From Candidatus Kaiserbacteria bacterium (lineage in GTDB: Bacteria > Patescibacteriota > Minisyncoccia > Phycocordibacterales > Phycocordibacteraceae), in assembly GCA_003230945.1 (NCBI GenBank), contig QIHK01000020.1, positions 1-27,050 of the forward strand: a stretch of DNA of 27,050 bases, in the 5' to 3' direction. The stretch's first letter is position 1. Every line of letters starts with the position of its first letter. A model generated the notes under the pieces. That model did not search any database. It saw only the letters and a program-made list of their open reading frames with translations, and was not told the origin of the DNA. The translations under genes were made by a program, and so were the position numbers. This document shows positions 1 through 7,549 of this stretch, piece after piece.

Positions 1-2889
1 ACGGTAACGGGTAACGGCCTCAAGGTCTCGCTCGCTCCTTCGAGTCCGAATGGTTCAGTTCTTATCGCAGGACAGGGCATTGGGGATCTTGGTGAATATA
101 CTTTCAGCAACCCAACCTCAGCTCCAGTCAACGTAACAGGACTTACCTTCAACCGTATTGGTGTGTCGAATGATTCGACACTCACAAACGTATACCTCTA
201 TGATGGCGGTACACGTGTTACGGATTCAGCAGGCATCTCATCGAGTCAATTCTCGTATAATAACGCTTCCGGTATCTTCACAGTTCCGGCAGGTGGCACC
301 TATACGGTTTCGGTTCGTTCCGATATTGCTGGTTCTACTTCGGGTCAGCAGGTCGGTGTTTCTCTCGTATCGGTCTCTTCGAACGGTACGCTTGACTCAT
401 CAGTCAGCTTCCCAATTAATTCTGGCTACCAGACTATCTCGACAGCTTCGATGGCGACAGTGGACTTCTCTAACGCGAATGCCACACCGTCTACAGCCAC
501 AACGCTTAGTGCTCAGAACGACTATCCGCTCTGGCAGAACAGCATAAGTGTCTCCGTTAATCCGGTGAAGCTTTCATCAGTTAAATTCACAAACCTCGGT
601 TCTGTGAACGCAACGGATGTCACCAACCTCCGTCTCTATGTAGATGGAAGTCAGGTTGGCTCGGCGCAATCTGTCTTGAATGCTGATCGTTCAGTAACCT
701 TTGATCTCACTTCGAGTCCGGTTACACTTTCGACATCAAGTCATGTAGTCAAGGTTCTCGGCAACGTGCTTTCAAGTGGCGCAAATCGTACCATTCAGCT
801 TTCGGTACAACGCTCCGCTGACGCAATGTTTGTCGATAGCCAACTTAATCAACCTGTCACTCCGACAGTAAGCAGTGGCACATTCTCAGCAGTTTCAACC
901 GGTGTTATCACTGTGCAGTCCGCTGCGGCTGGTGTCTCGGTTTCGCGAGCAGCTTCATCTCCATCACAGACTATCGCCGTTGGCGCTACTAACGTGAAGT
1001 GGGCTTCTTTCGACATGCTTGCTTCGGGTGAGAACGTAAAGGTTTCTGACCTCTATGTGTATGCTGACGTATCTTCGTCAGCTGCAGGTCTCAACGACGG
1101 TAAGATCATGGTAAACGGTGTCCAAGTTGGTTCTACCAAGGATATTGTGAATGGTGTCGGTGGAAGCATCGCGTACGGTTCGGCAACGGACTTCTCGCTT
1201 GGTTCCTCGCTCATTCTCCCAGGTGGCCAGAGCACGATAGTTGATGTCTACGCTGATGCGAAGACCACAGCTGCCGCAAATCTTGGGAATAACAATACCG
1301 TTACGGTGTACCTCTCAACGGGTTCGAGCAACGCTCAGGGCGTCTCGTCTCTCGTTTCGGTAAACGTGCCGTCGTCTAACGTGGCTGGTAACACCATCAC
1401 CGTGTCAAATTCGTCGCTTACTGCAACGAAGTACACTGGGTATGGTAACCAAACGGTTATTGCAGGTGCGAACAATGCCAAGCTTGGCGCGTTCACACTT
1501 TCAACCGGTTCAACAGAAGGAGTAATGGTTAACACCATTAATATCACCTTCGCTAACGCAGTTTCGTCGACAATCACAAACCTCACCCTTAAGGATGAGG
1601 CAACGGGTACGGTACTCGGTGCGATTGTTCCAACACCTTCGACGAGCAACTCGTACGCGGTGAACCTTGATGTTCCTGTGTCTTCAACGAAGACTATCGA
1701 CATCTTCGGTAACGTCCTCTCGGGGGCAAACGCAGGTTCGATTGTTGCATCGGTCGGCACGGGTACGACGGGTAATGGAGATTCGACTAATCAGTCGGCC
1801 TCAATAGGTTCGGCGGTCGCTCTCCAGACCATCACACTCGGTTCTGGCACACTTACCGTAACAACGGGTGCAGGTGATCCGGTTAGCAATAACGTTCTCG
1901 CGGGCGCAAGCTCGGTAAATGTTGGACAGTTTACCTTCTCATCGGCAAACTCTTCCTACATAGTGAACAACCTTGCTATCCTCGTTCCAAACAGTGCAGC
2001 TACCTCAGTTACGAACGTAACGGTTTCCTACAAGGATCCAAACGGCGCAACTAAGACAGTTACGCGTGCACTATCAGTGAGTGCAGCGAAAGCGTTTGCA
2101 ACAGCAACCTTCACCGGTCTCGGTATGTTTGTTCCTGCAGATGACACGGCTAACCTCGACGTTTCTGTCGGTACGCCGACGATTTCTTCGGGTGCAACTT
2201 CTGGTGCCGCTATCAGCGTCAAGCTTGATGCTGGTGCAAACACAGGAATCTTCCTAGCGCAAAATAGTGCAGGAAGCACCATCAGTGCTGTTACAAGTGG
2301 TTCCACGAGTGTTACGTCTGGCGGTACGTTCTACGTTCGCAAGTCGCTTCCAACATTCGCGATGGTTCCATCAGGGGTAACGGTACCAACGACAGGGACA
2401 CCGCTCTACAAGTTCAGCATTACGGCTGATCCTGCAGGAGCAGTTGAGTGGTCTCAATTGACCTTCAACGTCTCGACGTCGAGTACTGCAGCTTCTTCAG
2501 TCAAGAATTTCTACTTGACGGATGAAAGTGCTCAGAGCACGAACTTGCTTGACAGCAATGTACAAGCAGCTGGTGCGACGGGATCCCAGACAGTAAGTAT
2601 CGATCTTACTGCAAACAGTACAAACGCGAAGTATCAGCAGATCGCCGCTGGCGCAACCAAGACGTATGACCTTTACGGTACCGTCGCTGGTTACACCACT
2701 GGCTCTACCGTTACTATCTCGCTTGCTTCTGACGGAAGTAGTGTCGCAACTGTTGCAGAATCTTCTGTAACTGGCAACACAATCTGGTCTGATCGCTCGG
2801 CTACGAGTCACGCTCTTGCCACGACTGACTGGACAAATGGTTATCTTCTTAAGAACTTCACCTCTAACGCAACTACTTATTCCAAGTAG
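1..2889 (+). CDS. Large repetitive surface (S-layer-like) protein, 3' portion
   Basis: The reading frame is open from the first base, so the gene begins upstream and the last 962 residues are visible. The protein is rich in Ser, Thr, Ala, Val, Gly and Asn, has almost no Cys, and is built from tandem beta-sandwich-like modules. Module starts share the pattern h-A-G-A-x-x-h-x-h-G-x-F-T: VIAGANNAKLGAFTL (from about 1450), VLAGASSVNVGQFTF (from about 1890), and weaker copies near 60 and 970. Module ends share VVKVLGNVLSSGAN (about 745), KTIDIFGNVLSGAN (about 1690) and KTYDLYGTVAG (about 2660). Codons are strongly biased to AAC, TTC, CTC and GGT, unlike neighbouring genes, which suggests very high expression. 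No C-terminal membrane anchor or sorting signal is seen. A cell-surface or S-layer role is inferred from composition and repeats; no named domain was recognised. The ATG near 163 is internal. Confidence 0.72.
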   Translation, partial: TVTGNGLKVSLAPSSPNGSVLIAGQGIGDLGEYTFSNPTSAPVNVTGLTFNRIGVSNDSTLTNVYLYDGGTRVTDSAGISSSQFSYNNASGIFTVPAGGTYTVSVRSDIAGSTSGQQVGVSLVSVSSNGTLDSSVSFPINSGYQTISTASMATVDFSNANATPSTATTLSAQNDYPLWQNSISVSVNPVKLSSVKFTNLGSVNATDVTNLRLYVDGSQVGSAQSVLNADRSVTFDLTSSPVTLSTSSHVVKVLGNVLSSGANRTIQLSVQRSADAMFVDSQLNQPVTPTVSSGTFSAVSTGVITVQSAAAGVSVSRAASSPSQTIAVGATNVKWASFDMLASGENVKVSDLYVYADVSSSAAGLNDGKIMVNGVQVGSTKDIVNGVGGSIAYGSATDFSLGSSLILPGGQSTIVDVYADAKTTAAANLGNNNTVTVYLSTGSSNAQGVSSLVSVNVPSSNVAGNTITVSNSSLTATKYTGYGNQTVIAGANNAKLGAFTLSTGSTEGVMVNTINITFANAVSSTITNLTLKDEATGTVLGAIVPTPSTSNSYAVNLDVPVSSTKTIDIFGNVLSGANAGSIVASVGTGTTGNGDSTNQSASIGSAVALQTITLGSGTLTVTTGAGDPVSNNVLAGASSVNVGQFTFSSANSSYIVNNLAILVPNSAATSVTNVTVSYKDPNGATKTVTRALSVSAAKAFATATFTGLGMFVPADDTANLDVSVGTPTISSGATSGAAISVKLDAGANTGIFLAQNSAGSTISAVTSGSTSVTSGGTFYVRKSLPTFAMVPSGVTVPTTGTPLYKFSITADPAGAVEWSQLTFNVSTSSTAASSVKNFYLTDESAQSTNLLDSNVQAAGATGSQTVSIDLTANSTNAKYQQIAAGATKTYDLYGTVAGYTTGSTVTISLASDGSSVATVAESSVTGNTIWSDRSATSHALATTDWTNGYLLKNFTSNATTYSK

Positions 2890-2902
2890 AGTAGCCTTAG
2901 TA

Positions 2903-3041
2903 TTCTGTTAAGTTCTGTTAAGGTCTGACCTTAACGACTGAGAAAACCTAGATTTGTGAAAATCTCCAGCTAATGAGGGAAGTCTAACTTATCTCATTGC
3001 TAAAAGTTCCTCGGAACTTCCAGCTAGAAATTTGGTCTAGC
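2903..3041 (+). other. Structured 3' UTR of the surface protein gene
   Basis: About 155 nt separate the stop codon from the terminator, and this space is full of small inverted repeats. A tandem 10-mer TTCTGTTAAG lies at 2903-2922. The palindrome GTTAAGGTC / GACCTTAAC with a one-base centre is at 2917-2935. AAGTTCC / GGAACTT is at 3004-3019, and GCTAGA / TCTAGC at 3023-3041. There is no convincing ORF. The hairpins may protect a very abundant mRNA from 3' exonucleases; that role is inference. Confidence 0.5.
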
Positions 3042-3043
3042 AA

Positions 3044-3074
3044 GTAAAACCCCCGCCTTTGGCGGGGGTTTTAC
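3044..3074. terminator. Strong, probably bidirectional intrinsic terminator
   Basis: A perfect inverted repeat GTAAAACCCCCGCC / GGCGGGGGTTTTAC surrounds a TTT loop. The A-tract on one side and T-tract on the other would let it stop transcription from either direction. It ends the surface protein transcript and insulates the transposase. Confidence 0.9.
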
Positions 3075-3081
3075 TTATCCC

Positions 3082-3175
3082 ATCTCCTAAGATGCCATCT
3101 TAAACACCCTATCTTAATATGTATAAAATCTCCTAAGATGTCATCTTGAGCATGCTATCTTAGTATGTATGAAAG
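3082..3175 (+). repeat. Two tandem 46-bp REP-type repeats upstream of the transposase
   Basis: Two imperfect direct copies begin at 3082 and 3128 (ATCTCCTAAGATG...). Each contains the small palindrome TAAGAT-n3-ATCTTA. The second copy runs through the transposase start codon: where copy 1 reads GTATAAAA, copy 2 reads GTATGAAA and supplies the ATG at 3169. Bases 3086-3116 are repeated exactly, in inverted orientation, at 3851-3881. REP or BIME elements served by RayT enzymes have this kind of structure. Confidence 0.8.
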
Positions 3176-3840
3176 GACGAGAGATTTTTGCAGTTGATGA
3201 ATGGTACCACTGCTATAGTCGTGGAATAGATAAACGTATAGTTTTTAAAGATAAATTTGATTATGCACGTTTTAAGAATTTACTTTATCTCTGTAACAGT
3301 GCATCGTTAATACAACGAAGCGCCGTTGCAAAGATTAAAGGAAGAGAGATATATGAAGTAGAGCGTGGTGATCCATATGTAGCAATCGGAGCATACTGCC
3401 TTATGCCGAACCATTTTCATTTGCTACTACGCGAATTGCAAGAGGGTGGTATCTCTAAGTTTATGCAGAAAGTTGGGATAGCCTATGCAATGTATTTCAA
3501 TATGAAGAACGACCGAGTTGGTAATCTTTTTGTGAAGCCATTCCGAGCAAAGCATATCTCGGGTGATGGTTATTTTAAGAGAGTTGCGCAATATATTCAT
3601 CTCAACCCAGTAGAATTATATGAACCGGGTTGGAAAGAGGGGCGCATCGGTAATCTTCGCGTACTTGAAAATAAGATTCGACATTTTGAACATTCTAGTT
3701 TATTGGACTATCTTGCTGTCGAACGTGCAGAAGCAGTAATACTTGATCGTGAAGCTCGTAATCTTATTGGTGCAGAAATGCCGAAACTTGATGAACTCCT
3801 TTTAGAAGCTCTTATGTATTATCGTGATCTCCTAACGTAA
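3169..3840 (+). CDS. REP-associated tyrosine transposase (IS200/Y1-like, RayT)
   Basis: A 223-residue HUH single-strand nuclease of the Y1 transposase superfamily. The family cuts and joins single-stranded DNA at small palindromic hairpins and forms a 5'-phosphotyrosine bond. Visible motifs are the N-terminal strand WYHCYSRGIDKR (12-23), the metal-binding MPNHFHLLLRE (79-89, HUH histidines 82 and 84), GNLFVKPFRAKHI (118-130), and RVAQYIHLNPVEL (138-150), in which Tyr142 is the likely nucleophile. The length is normal and the frame intact. There is no Shine-Dalgarno, and the start codon lies inside the second upstream repeat. REP-like palindromes flank it in inverted orientation, as expected for a domesticated RayT acting on its own repeats. 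Only one protein is encoded, with no accessory TnpB. Confidence 0.93.
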   Translation: MKGREIFAVDEWYHCYSRGIDKRIVFKDKFDYARFKNLLYLCNSASLIQRSAVAKIKGREIYEVERGDPYVAIGAYCLMPNHFHLLLRELQEGGISKFMQKVGIAYAMYFNMKNDRVGNLFVKPFRAKHISGDGYFKRVAQYIHLNPVELYEPGWKEGRIGNLRVLENKIRHFEHSSLLDYLAVERAEAVILDREARNLIGAEMPKLDELLLEALMYYRDLLT

Positions 3841-3850
3841 CGCAATCCCC

Positions 3851-3881
3851 TAAGATAGGGTGTTTAAGATGGCATCTTAGG
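3851..3881 (-). repeat. Inverted REP copy downstream of the transposase
   Basis: These 31 bp are the exact reverse complement of 3086-3116, so the transposase gene sits in a unit bounded by inverted repeats. The copy contains the nested palindrome TAAGAT-GGC-ATCTTA. It lies only about 18 bp before the -10 box of the next gene, so it may also affect that promoter. Confidence 0.88.
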
Positions 3882-3899
3882 GGATAGATTTGGTTGTGG

Positions 3900-3905
3900 T
3901 ATTCT
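3900..3905 (+). promoter_or_regulatory. -10 box (extended) of the TPR/O-antigen ligase operon
   Basis: TGGTATTCT has the form of an extended -10 (TATTCT at 3900-3905). The expected transcription start is near 3912, three bases before the ATG at 3915, which gives a nearly leaderless mRNA. No good -35 is present. Confidence 0.5.
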
Positions 3906-3914
3906 GTGCCTACT

Positions 3915-4724
3915 ATGTCTTTTTCGAAGAGGTATTGGATAGGTGCGCTCGTTGGGATTGGATTGGTAATTCTTGTATTTTTTGGATTTTCGAGAGGAGT
4001 AAAAGCTCCCGTACCACCCAATCCTCGCACGGTTGCCACTTCTACGCCGTTAACAGCTTCAACAACGACTACTCCGGTGAGCCAGCCAACCGCTGCGAAC
4101 ACACCTTCTACAATAAAATTATTTCCAATAAATACTGCTGATAAGGTTAAGATAGGAGATTTTAAAGGCTCATACATTGGAGACGAGACGCTCATCAAAC
4201 AGGCACAGGCTGATATCAAAAACCTCACGAGTCTTCTTGGAAAAAATAAGTACGATGATTATGATCTCTATAATGGTATTGCAAATGATTATGGATCGCT
4301 CGGGAAAGGGGAGTTAGCGTATAAAAATTACAACCGTTCAATACGCATACATCCAAACAAGGGGCTTGCATACGCAAATCTTGCACACCTCATGGATCAA
4401 CTTGGTGCGTATTACACTGCAGCCGATGCCTACGCGAAGGCGGTCGCCGTTGAACCCGGTATGCTCGAGTATCATCTAGAGAGGTTAAGATATCTCACCC
4501 GACAATTTCCAAAAAATACCGTATTTATCGTAAAGGCTCTTTCCGATGCATCAAAACAATTCGGAGATACAGCACCAGTTTTGGCTATAGAGGCACAATG
4601 GCTTACCTCGAGTGGTCGGTACACTGATGCTATCAAAGCGTGGCAGACAGTGAAAATGCTCTCTCCCGGAAAGAACACTTCATCAATTGACACCGAGATA
4701 GCGCGTCTCAAGACAAAACAATGA
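3915..4724 (+). CDS. Membrane-anchored TPR protein
   Basis: 269 residues. An N-terminal signal anchor (residues 4-24, YWIGALVGIGLVILVFFGF) is followed by a Thr/Pro/Ser-rich linker (about 30-60) and helical TPR-like repeats: the stretch with DDYDLYNGIANDYGSLGKGELAYKN, then a repeat with HPNKGLAYANLAHLMDQLG and one with AADAYAKAVAVEPG. TPRs are protein-protein interaction scaffolds; here they should face outward. The ATG at 3915 is preferred over an in-frame TTG at 3894 because the -10 box lies between them. The stop overlaps the next start as ATGA (4721-4724), so the pair is translationally coupled. A role beside the ligase-like protein, for example organising glycan transfer, is inference. 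Confidence 0.75.
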   Translation: MSFSKRYWIGALVGIGLVILVFFGFSRGVKAPVPPNPRTVATSTPLTASTTTTPVSQPTAANTPSTIKLFPINTADKVKIGDFKGSYIGDETLIKQAQADIKNLTSLLGKNKYDDYDLYNGIANDYGSLGKGELAYKNYNRSIRIHPNKGLAYANLAHLMDQLGAYYTAADAYAKAVAVEPGMLEYHLERLRYLTRQFPKNTVFIVKALSDASKQFGDTAPVLAIEAQWLTSSGRYTDAIKAWQTVKMLSPGKNTSSIDTEIARLKTKQ

Positions 4725-6919
4725 TGAAATATATTGAGCGTATTTATCCCTGGCTCCTTATTTCTCCAGTAGTACTTCCGATAATTATTTGGGGAGGACT
4801 TATTTATCCTTATCTCGTTCCTAAAACACTTCTCTTTTATGCGCTCTCACTCATTTCAATAGCTATATTCGCTATTCTTGTTGCACACGGATCTAGTTTT
4901 TATTGGGAACGACTCTTTCGCCCAACTTCTTGGACACCGCTCACGCTTCTCGCGCTCGCCTATATCGCCAGTTTCTTCGGTATTGATTTTTATCGAAGTT
5001 TTTGGAGTCTCTTAGTTCGTGGCGATGGGCTTCTCATGCTTACGTTTTCTGTATCAAGTTTTTATCTCATTCTCCTTTCAACTGATCGCCTATTTTTTAC
5101 ACGTCTTTTACGCGCCATATCAATTATTGGTGGCATAGTTGCTGTGTATGGAATTGGTGAATGGCTGTTTGGTGGAGGTCGTGTAGGGAGTCTTTTAGGC
5201 AACGCTGCTTTTTTCGCTGGTTATCTTGGCATTGCTCTCTTTGCAACTTTTGCGACAGCACGAGAGCTCGCGAGTGGGTATTGGCAACGGCTCGCATACA
5301 CTGCCATTGGTGCAGAGCTTATTGCTATTCTTCTCACCGCGACACGAGGCACAATACTTGCTCTTGGTGTGGCGCTACTACTTGCTCTTGTCTATGGCGC
5401 GCTCACAGGAAATAGTTCTCGTCGTGCGTGGTCGGGTGGTGCGCTTATGGTTCTCATTGTAGTGGGCGGACTCTTCGTATTGTTCCGATCGTCACTGGTA
5501 CAAATACCATTTGAGCCTATTTCTCGTATCGCCTCAATCTCAACAAATGACACTGATGTCGCAAGTCGTCTTTTCATTTGGAAGAATATGCTTGGAGAGA
5601 TAAAACAACATCCGGTACTTGGAGTTGGTGCTGAACATATTGATGTTCTATTCAATACTTTTTATAATCCAACACAAATTCAAGAGCAGTGGTTTGACCG
5701 CTCTCACAATGCTTTTCTCGATTATGCCGCACAGTACGGCATCGGCGGACTTCTCCTTTATCTGATTCTCATTGGTTCATTTTTTATTGCTGCGTATCGT
5801 TTCAGAAAGAATGGTACGTATACTTATGCAACAGCGTTCGCTCTTCTTGCTGTTGTGTACGCGGTACAGAATTTCTTTGTCTTCGATACCATTTCTTCGT
5901 TCTGGCTCTTCCTCGCGCTTCTTTCTATGGCTCTTGCTATTTCCGGTTCTGAAGCGATACGTGAGCCACTTTCATTTCCTGTTTGGACGCGGGCACTTTC
6001 TTGGCCGTTTGCTTTGTTCTTAGTATTTCTTATTATCCCTGTTTCAGTACGTCCTGCGCTTGCCGCCTATGACTTATCGCAAGCTTATCTCTACCAAATT
6101 AGTAATCCGACACTATCAGTCACTATGCTTTCTCAAGGCATGGCACTTAGAACGTATGCCGGACTTGAATATGGCTATCAAGCGTATGAGATGTATAGCA
6201 GTACCCAACGTGAGACTCTTACAGGAGAAGCATTAGTCTCTACGTACACAGCAACCAAAAATATTTTAATAGCGAACTTTGAACAATATCCATACGACGC
6301 GCGTACAGCGCTCTATCTTGCTCATATTCTCACCCTCGCACCGAAAGGCGAATCTGTCAGCAAAGGTCTTCTTTCAGAAGCGCTTGCTCGTGCCATTAAA
6401 GGATCACCGAATCGGTATCAAGGGTGGTATGTCCTCGCCAATCTTTCTATCAGTAATGCGAACACCTACCCCGCAGGATCTAAAAAGCGTTTCGCCGGTT
6501 ATGCCGCAGCTCGAAATATTCTCTCTCGTTATCTCACACTAGTACCAACTCTTTCAGAGCCCCACTTTGTTCTCGCAGATCTTTTTTATGTTTCGGGAGA
6601 TAAGACAAACGCAACAAAAGAAGCTGAAAAGGGAAAACTCTTTTATAAGAGTAGCCTTACAACGGCGAAGCGTGCGGTAGGGTATTATGAAATGACGAAG
6701 AATTGGGCAGACGCCACCTTCTTCTTGAATAAAGTTATATCGCTTGATCCAAATAACTATACTTTTCAGTATGATCTTGCAAAAGTGCAATATGTGAATG
6801 GAAATCCCAAGGAAGCAGTGCGCATTGTAAAAGCATTGCGAACTAAAAATCCATCAATTCTTTCAACAGATAAAAATTTTCTTAAAGCTATTACTGCCTA
6901 TGAAGCCTCAAAAAAATAA
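4721..6919 (+). CDS. O-antigen ligase-like membrane protein with C-terminal TPR domain
   Basis: 732 residues. The first ~430 form about a dozen hydrophobic helices; the rest is a soluble TPR-like helical region, with a clear repeat near residues 640-720 (AVGYYEMTKNWADATFF, ISLDPNNYTFQYDLAKVQ). Between helices lies a large loop ending in RSHNAFLDYAAQYGIGG, the conserved end of the Wzy_C/WaaL ligase loop. Proteins of this fold transfer or polymerise lipid-linked glycans on the outer face of the membrane; some are protein O-glycosyltransferases. Its operon follows the S-layer-like gene and the window holds other glycan genes, so glycosylation of surface proteins is plausible but inferred. The start ATGATG overlaps the upstream stop by four bases. 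Confidence 0.85.
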   Translation: MMKYIERIYPWLLISPVVLPIIIWGGLIYPYLVPKTLLFYALSLISIAIFAILVAHGSSFYWERLFRPTSWTPLTLLALAYIASFFGIDFYRSFWSLLVRGDGLLMLTFSVSSFYLILLSTDRLFFTRLLRAISIIGGIVAVYGIGEWLFGGGRVGSLLGNAAFFAGYLGIALFATFATARELASGYWQRLAYTAIGAELIAILLTATRGTILALGVALLLALVYGALTGNSSRRAWSGGALMVLIVVGGLFVLFRSSLVQIPFEPISRIASISTNDTDVASRLFIWKNMLGEIKQHPVLGVGAEHIDVLFNTFYNPTQIQEQWFDRSHNAFLDYAAQYGIGGLLLYLILIGSFFIAAYRFRKNGTYTYATAFALLAVVYAVQNFFVFDTISSFWLFLALLSMALAISGSEAIREPLSFPVWTRALSWPFALFLVFLIIPVSVRPALAAYDLSQAYLYQISNPTLSVTMLSQGMALRTYAGLEYGYQAYEMYSSTQRETLTGEALVSTYTATKNILIANFEQYPYDARTALYLAHILTLAPKGESVSKGLLSEALARAIKGSPNRYQGWYVLANLSISNANTYPAGSKKRFAGYAAARNILSRYLTLVPTLSEPHFVLADLFYVSGDKTNATKEAEKGKLFYKSSLTTAKRAVGYYEMTKNWADATFFLNKVISLDPNNYTFQYDLAKVQYVNGNPKEAVRIVKALRTKNPSILSTDKNFLKAITAYEASKK

Positions 6920-7055
6920 TGAGAGTCTCATACAAAAAGAACGACGTATGTTGCCGTTCTTAATTGAGTTCGTGAAATTTTCAATAGGATTTACGGTGCT
7001 TATCGCTATAGGGTTATTTATTCTTCACGCAGTAGGTACGACGATGAAATTATAA
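6900..7055 (+). CDS. Small single-pass membrane protein (51 aa)
   Basis: A short ORF starts at ATG 6900, overlaps the last 20 bases of the ligase gene in another frame, and ends at TAA 7055 just before a strong terminator. The product starts MKPQKNNESLIQKERRML, a charged N-terminus, followed by one hydrophobic helix FVKFSIGFTVLIAIGLFIL (about residues 24-42) and a short tail HAVGTTMKL. Overlapping start, position inside the operon before the terminator, and a sensible topology argue that it is real. The N-in/C-out pattern follows the positive-inside rule. Function unknown; it could be a small partner of the ligase-like protein. Confidence 0.6.
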   Translation: MKPQKNNESLIQKERRMLPFLIEFVKFSIGFTVLIAIGLFILHAVGTTMKL

Positions 7056-7058
7056 AAA

Positions 7059-7094
7059 ATAATGGCCACTTCCTTAAAGGGAAGTGGCCATTAT
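7059..7094. terminator. Bidirectional terminator between convergent genes
   Basis: Perfect arms ATAATGGCCACTTCC and GGAAGTGGCCATTAT surround a short loop, with an A-rich run on the left. It lies between the plus-strand envelope operon and the minus-strand gene at 7102-7344, and can end both. Confidence 0.85.
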
Positions 7095-7101
7095 GTCGTC
7101 A

Positions 7102-7344
7102 CTAATTGATGACGGCACTATTTTCGTTCAGCGAGAGCAATACTGTTCTCACTGAATCATTTTTTGCCTCAAAATAATCAGGGTATTTTATACTTTTTTT
7201 CAGTATTCCTGATGTTATGAGACGTTCAGCTAAATCTTCCCGGTTCCATCCGGGCAACTTGCCATAGCCGATTTCAGCTATGGCATGCAGTGTGGCAACG
7301 AGCGCAATGCGCTGATCGCGACAAATTTCTTTCATTGAAAACAT
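7102..7344 (-). CDS. Unknown small protein (80 aa)
   Basis: Not recognised. The 80-residue product is soluble and mostly helical in look: MFSMKEICRDQRIALVATL, AIAEIGYGKLPGWNREDLAE, and a C-terminal SVRTVLLSLNENSAVIN. It has no membrane segment or obvious metal site. The case for a gene is good: a 9-base Shine-Dalgarno AGAAAGGAA (7359-7351) lies six bases before the ATG, a good promoter lies upstream, and a terminator follows. An in-frame ATG at codon 4 is a possible alternative start. It stands alone between convergent and divergent neighbours. Only one other gene here (20934-21575) has this same ribosome binding site, so the two may share an origin or mode of control. Confidence 0.62.
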   Translation of the reverse strand: MFSMKEICRDQRIALVATLHAIAEIGYGKLPGWNREDLAERLITSGILKKSIKYPDYFEAKNDSVRTVLLSLNENSAVIN

Positions 7345-7373
7345 GCAAGGTTCCTTTCTAAAACTCTGTTTAT

Positions 7374-7401
7374 TTTATATCATAAATATATATATTTGCA
7401 A
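7374..7401 (-). promoter_or_regulatory. Promoter of the small unknown gene
   Basis: On the minus strand, TTGCAA (7401-7396), a 16-bp very AT-rich spacer, and TATAAA (7379-7374). The predicted leader is about 25 nt and carries the Shine-Dalgarno. The promoter lies back to back with the rplJ promoter. Confidence 0.6.
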
Positions 7402-7410
7402 GCAATTCTC

Positions 7411-7439
7411 TTGCTGACAAAAGAGATTCCTGATATGGT
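7411..7439 (+). promoter_or_regulatory. Promoter of the rplJ-rplL operon
   Basis: TTGCTG (7411-7416), 17 bp, TATGGT (7434-7439). The predicted start near 7446 coincides with the first base of the long-range helix that closes the leader RNA. Confidence 0.65.
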
Positions 7440-7445
7440 GGCGAA

Positions 7446-7538
7446 GTACGAACCAAAGACCGTAAGTGGCTATTAAAGCGTGAATCTTGCGTAGGGAGAC
7501 CTTAATTAGGTCGAACTCTCCTTTTTTTTCGTTCGTAC
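7446..7538 (+). ncRNA. Ribosomal protein L10 leader with transcription attenuator
   Basis: A structured leader before rplJ. GTACGAAC (7446-7453) pairs perfectly with GTTCGTAC (7531-7538) and encloses the rest. The core has AACCAAAGACCGTAAGTGG and TTGCGTAGGGAGACC, which resemble the L10 leader family. GACCT / AGGTC (7498-7512) inside a GGAG / CTCC stem is followed by eight T residues (7522-7529), so it looks like an intrinsic terminator. In known L10 leaders, surplus L10-L12 complex binds the RNA and represses the operon; here the T-run points to transcription attenuation. Homology is called by eye. Confidence 0.8.
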
Positions 7539-7549
7539 GAAATATAATT

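Noticed and set aside
158..547. A 129-codon plus-strand ORF in another frame
   Set aside because: Its Ser/Arg/Leu-rich translation is typical of an out-of-frame reading of the surface protein.
1053..2811. Several minus-strand ORFs of 60-141 codons under the surface protein gene
   Set aside because: They are shadows caused by the strong codon bias of the plus-strand gene, which is open throughout; none has a start signal.
3082..3175. Possible short CRISPR array because of repeated 46-bp units
   Set aside because: Only two copies in direct order, no spacer between them, palindromic inner structure, and a RayT gene beside them: REP elements explain it.
3894..3914. TTG start for the TPR protein
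   Set aside because: The segment contains the extended -10 box, so it would lie upstream of the transcript start. ATG 3915 is better.
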